A stretch of 64,000 nucleotides of DNA from Anaerocaecibacter muris (GTDB taxonomy: Bacteria; Bacillota; Clostridia; Christensenellales; Pumilibacteraceae), in assembly GCF_943192945.1 (NCBI RefSeq), contig NZ_CALPCE010000004.1:181958-245957 (forward strand), read 5' to 3'. Below the pieces are notes generated by a model that was given only the letters and a program-made list of their open reading frames with translations, searched no databases and was not told the DNA's origin. This document shows positions 63,351-64,000 of this stretch, piece by piece (position 1 is the stretch's first letter; each line of letters begins with the position of its first letter). Position numbers and translations under genes: made by a program.

Positions 63351-63869
63351 ATGAAAATTCGGTTAAAAATATCGGCGATAATATCGGCGTTGATTGTTTT
63401 TTGCTCCGCGTTTTTAACGGCTTGCGCCGCGCCTCAACCTGCATATACCGCTGTGCCGAAAGACGTTATTTCGTCCGTGCCCGAAGATATAGACGGCAAT
63501 AACGACGTATTGTGCGACGAACCCGTTGACGAAACGAACGATAAACCGTTAGACCCGACTGTAAACGACGGGGCCTTGCCCGACGCGTCTGTCGGTTTTC
63601 CCGATAACTCAAACGACAATGCGGGGCGTCCGCCCGAAAACGGCTTGCCGCAAGACGGCGCGACACAACCCACGCAAAACAATTCTGTCGCAACTCAAAC
63701 GGTGACTGTTACATATTTAGCTGCCGAGGGCGGGAATATAATCGGGGAAAAAATACAGCAAGTACCTGTCGGCGGCTATACCGAAAAGGTCAAAGCGGTG
63801 GCGCGCGCGTTTAAAAACTGCCCTAATTTGAAATTGATTTTAGACCCGAATGTAGTAATTTACAATTAA
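63351..63869 (+). CDS. short lipoprotein, in-frame truncated relative of the BspA/LRR lipoproteins
   Basis: A 172-residue lipoprotein. ATG 63351 is behind AAAAGGAGGG; the signal peptide ends in lipobox LTAC (Cys25), followed by an acidic Pro/Asn/Asp-rich linker as in the protein at 11215-13218. The start of an InlB-like repeat (VTVTYLAAEGGNIIGEKIQQ...GYTEKVKAVA) runs straight into the last turn of an LRR_5 unit (RAFKNCPNLKLILD) and stops. Compared with the paralogue, most of the InlB repeat and nearly all LRRs are missing, so it is probably a deletion remnant; still, signal peptide and frame are intact. Confidence 0.7.
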   Translation: MKIRLKISAIISALIVFCSAFLTACAAPQPAYTAVPKDVISSVPEDIDGNNDVLCDEPVDETNDKPLDPTVNDGALPDASVGFPDNSNDNAGRPPENGLPQDGATQPTQNNSVATQTVTVTYLAAEGGNIIGEKIQQVPVGGYTEKVKAVARAFKNCPNLKLILDPNVVIYN

Positions 63870-63908
63870 CCGCGCGCGGGGATATTTAGTAATAATGCTG
63901 TACCGTTC

Positions 63909-64000
63909 TGCGGCGGTTCGCCCGGATTCCTCGACAGGCTCGGAATGATGGGGGTATAAGCATTTCTTTCCTATATATTATACCATGGCGCATGTGCCGT
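63909..64000. repeat. start of a dispersed GC-rich repeat at the window end
   Basis: GCGGCGGTTCGCCCGGATTC...CGGAATGATGGGGGTATAAG, followed by CATTTCTTTCCTATATAT, matches in inverted orientation the beginning of the composite repeat seen at 24.2 kb and 36.7-37.7 kb. It continues beyond the window. Confidence 0.75.

Overview
The window looks like a chromosomal segment of an uncultivated clostridial member of the Bacillota. The signs are a DnaD-like/DnaI-like helicase-loading pair, ParB with parS sites, a zinc-binding S14 and a zinc-type S4, DegV, an FMN-riboswitch-controlled RibU, strong GGAGG ribosome binding sites and many sigma-A-type promoters with 17-18 bp spacers. Secreted BspA-like leucine-rich-repeat proteins suggest a host-associated (gut) lifestyle; that is inference.

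Left part, 1-13.3 kb: a ZIP metal transporter and a tRNA-Ser(UGA). The last 19-20 bases of the tRNA are repeated 1.57 kb downstream, bracketing a small leucine-rich-repeat gene. This is followed by a large defence-type helicase/Vsr-like nuclease gene that is broken in frame, a MATE transporter, and two large BspA-type LRR surface proteins.

13.4-29 kb: mostly minus-strand genes. They are a SRAP protein, a DUF885 lipoprotein, SbcC-SbcD, a plus-strand DnaD-like/DnaI-like pair, a KAP-type P-loop NTPase, a 1.3 kb gene-free stretch full of dispersed repeats, a PLD-family membrane enzyme, a plus-strand ferritin-like protein, and a ParB gene flanked by three exact parS sites with no parA beside it.

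29.3-57.9 kb: every gene is on the plus strand. First comes an operon of an alpha/beta-hydrolase-like protein, signal peptidase I, DegV and RsmG; then a 305 bp AT-rich gap with degenerate DnaA-box-like sites; then mnmE-smpB, two small genes among palindromic repeats, and a 382 bp tandem repeat. The complete S10-spc-alpha ribosomal cluster (rpsJ to rplQ, with secY, adk, map, a KOW protein, infA and rpoA) follows, started by a consensus promoter. The cluster is interrupted by repeat-bearing spacers between rpsE/rpmD, secY/adk and rpmJ/rpsM. The strand switch near 29 kb, with parS beside it, suggests that the replication origin is near or inside this window.

55-64 kb: an AraC-type regulator that may be translated from a leaderless mRNA, a sugar isomerase plus Gfo/Idh/MocA dehydrogenase pair, an FMN riboswitch with RibU, two paralogous DUF2207-like membrane proteins, a DegT-like PLP enzyme, an NrdG-type radical SAM activase, and a shortened relative of the LRR lipoproteins. 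The most unusual signals are the tRNA-Ser-associated element, the four-copy CTAAACCG/CGGTTTAG palindromic repeat family, the tandem arrays at 36.7-37.7 kb and 49.1-49.4 kb, and the shortened lipoprotein at the right end.
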